From Thermococcales archaeon 44_46 (GTDB lineage: Archaea > Methanobacteriota_B > Thermococci > Thermococcales > Thermococcaceae): a stretch of DNA of 5,647 nt. Made by a program: the position numbers and the translations under genes. The stretch lies in NCBI GenBank assembly GCA_001507935.1, contig LGET01000109.1:1-5647 (forward strand), written 5' to 3'. Below, one piece after another: positions 5,620 to 5,647 of the stretch (position 1 is the stretch's first letter; the number at the start of each line of letters is the position of its first letter). The notes beneath the pieces were generated by a model. That model saw only the letters and a list, made by a program, of their open reading frames with translations, made no database searches and had not been told where the DNA came from.

Positions 5620-5640
5620 GTGATCCCCAGATGGGATCAC
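5620..5640. repeat. Perfect 8-bp inverted repeat with 5-nt spacer
   Basis: GTGATCCC (5620-5627) and GGGATCAC (5633-5640) are exact inverted copies around CAGAT. It lies about 50 bp upstream of the candidate TATA box of the minus-strand operon, so it could be an operator or the hairpin of a transcript from an upstream gene. It does not match the Thermococcales glycolytic motif (TATCAC-N5-GTGATA) or the SurR site as I know them. Confidence 0.5.
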
Positions 5641-5647
5641 AGACTCA

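Noticed and set aside
1..5647. CRISPR array, insertion sequence ends, tRNA genes or prophage/defence genes
   Set aside because: I found no repeated spacers, no transposase motifs, no cloverleaf-type sequence and no defence-related domains; the window reads as ordinary chromosome with a few unusual small elements.

Overview
The window looks like chromosomal DNA of a euryarchaeon of the order Thermococcales (Thermococcus, Pyrococcus or Palaeococcus). Four things point there: proteins rich in K, E and I; Shine-Dalgarno sequences of the GGTGAT type; TATA/BRE-like promoters; and an archaea-specific RNase P protein (Rpp21/Rnp4) beside an archaeal SerRS and a MoeA paralog. I cannot assign a species.

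Layout. The left edge (2-61, +) may hold the last 19 codons of a gene that enters from outside. It converges on a 151-residue minus-strand gene (74-529) with an N-terminal Rossmann-like part and a short RuvC/RNase H-like segment that appears to end early. From a divergent intergenic region (530-698) starts a plus-strand gene for a 60-residue, extremely acidic, tryptophan-rich mini-protein (699-881). It has a clear TATA box, a strong Shine-Dalgarno sequence and two adjacent stem-loops around the translation start. Next come moeA (938-2140, molybdenum/tungsten cofactor synthesis) and serS (2193-3560, seryl-tRNA synthetase), each with its own likely promoter and ribosome binding site. On the minus strand, converging on serS, lies a two-gene operon: a roughly 500-residue protein I read as a degenerate relative of the MCM helicase (4042-5544, possibly longer), then 7 nt later the RNase P protein gene rnp4 (3660-4034). 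A perfect 8-bp inverted repeat (5620-5640) lies upstream of the operon.

Joint role. Most named genes are housekeeping: cofactor synthesis, tRNA charging and tRNA 5' maturation. serS and rnp4 both serve tRNA function but are convergent, so they are not co-transcribed. The unusual items are the polyacidic Trp-rich mini-protein with its sequestered ribosome binding site, the MCM-like protein without a usable ATPase site, and the shortened RuvC-like protein. There is no sign of CRISPR, insertion sequences, tRNA/rRNA genes or prophage. No stretch over 300 bases lacks a gene.
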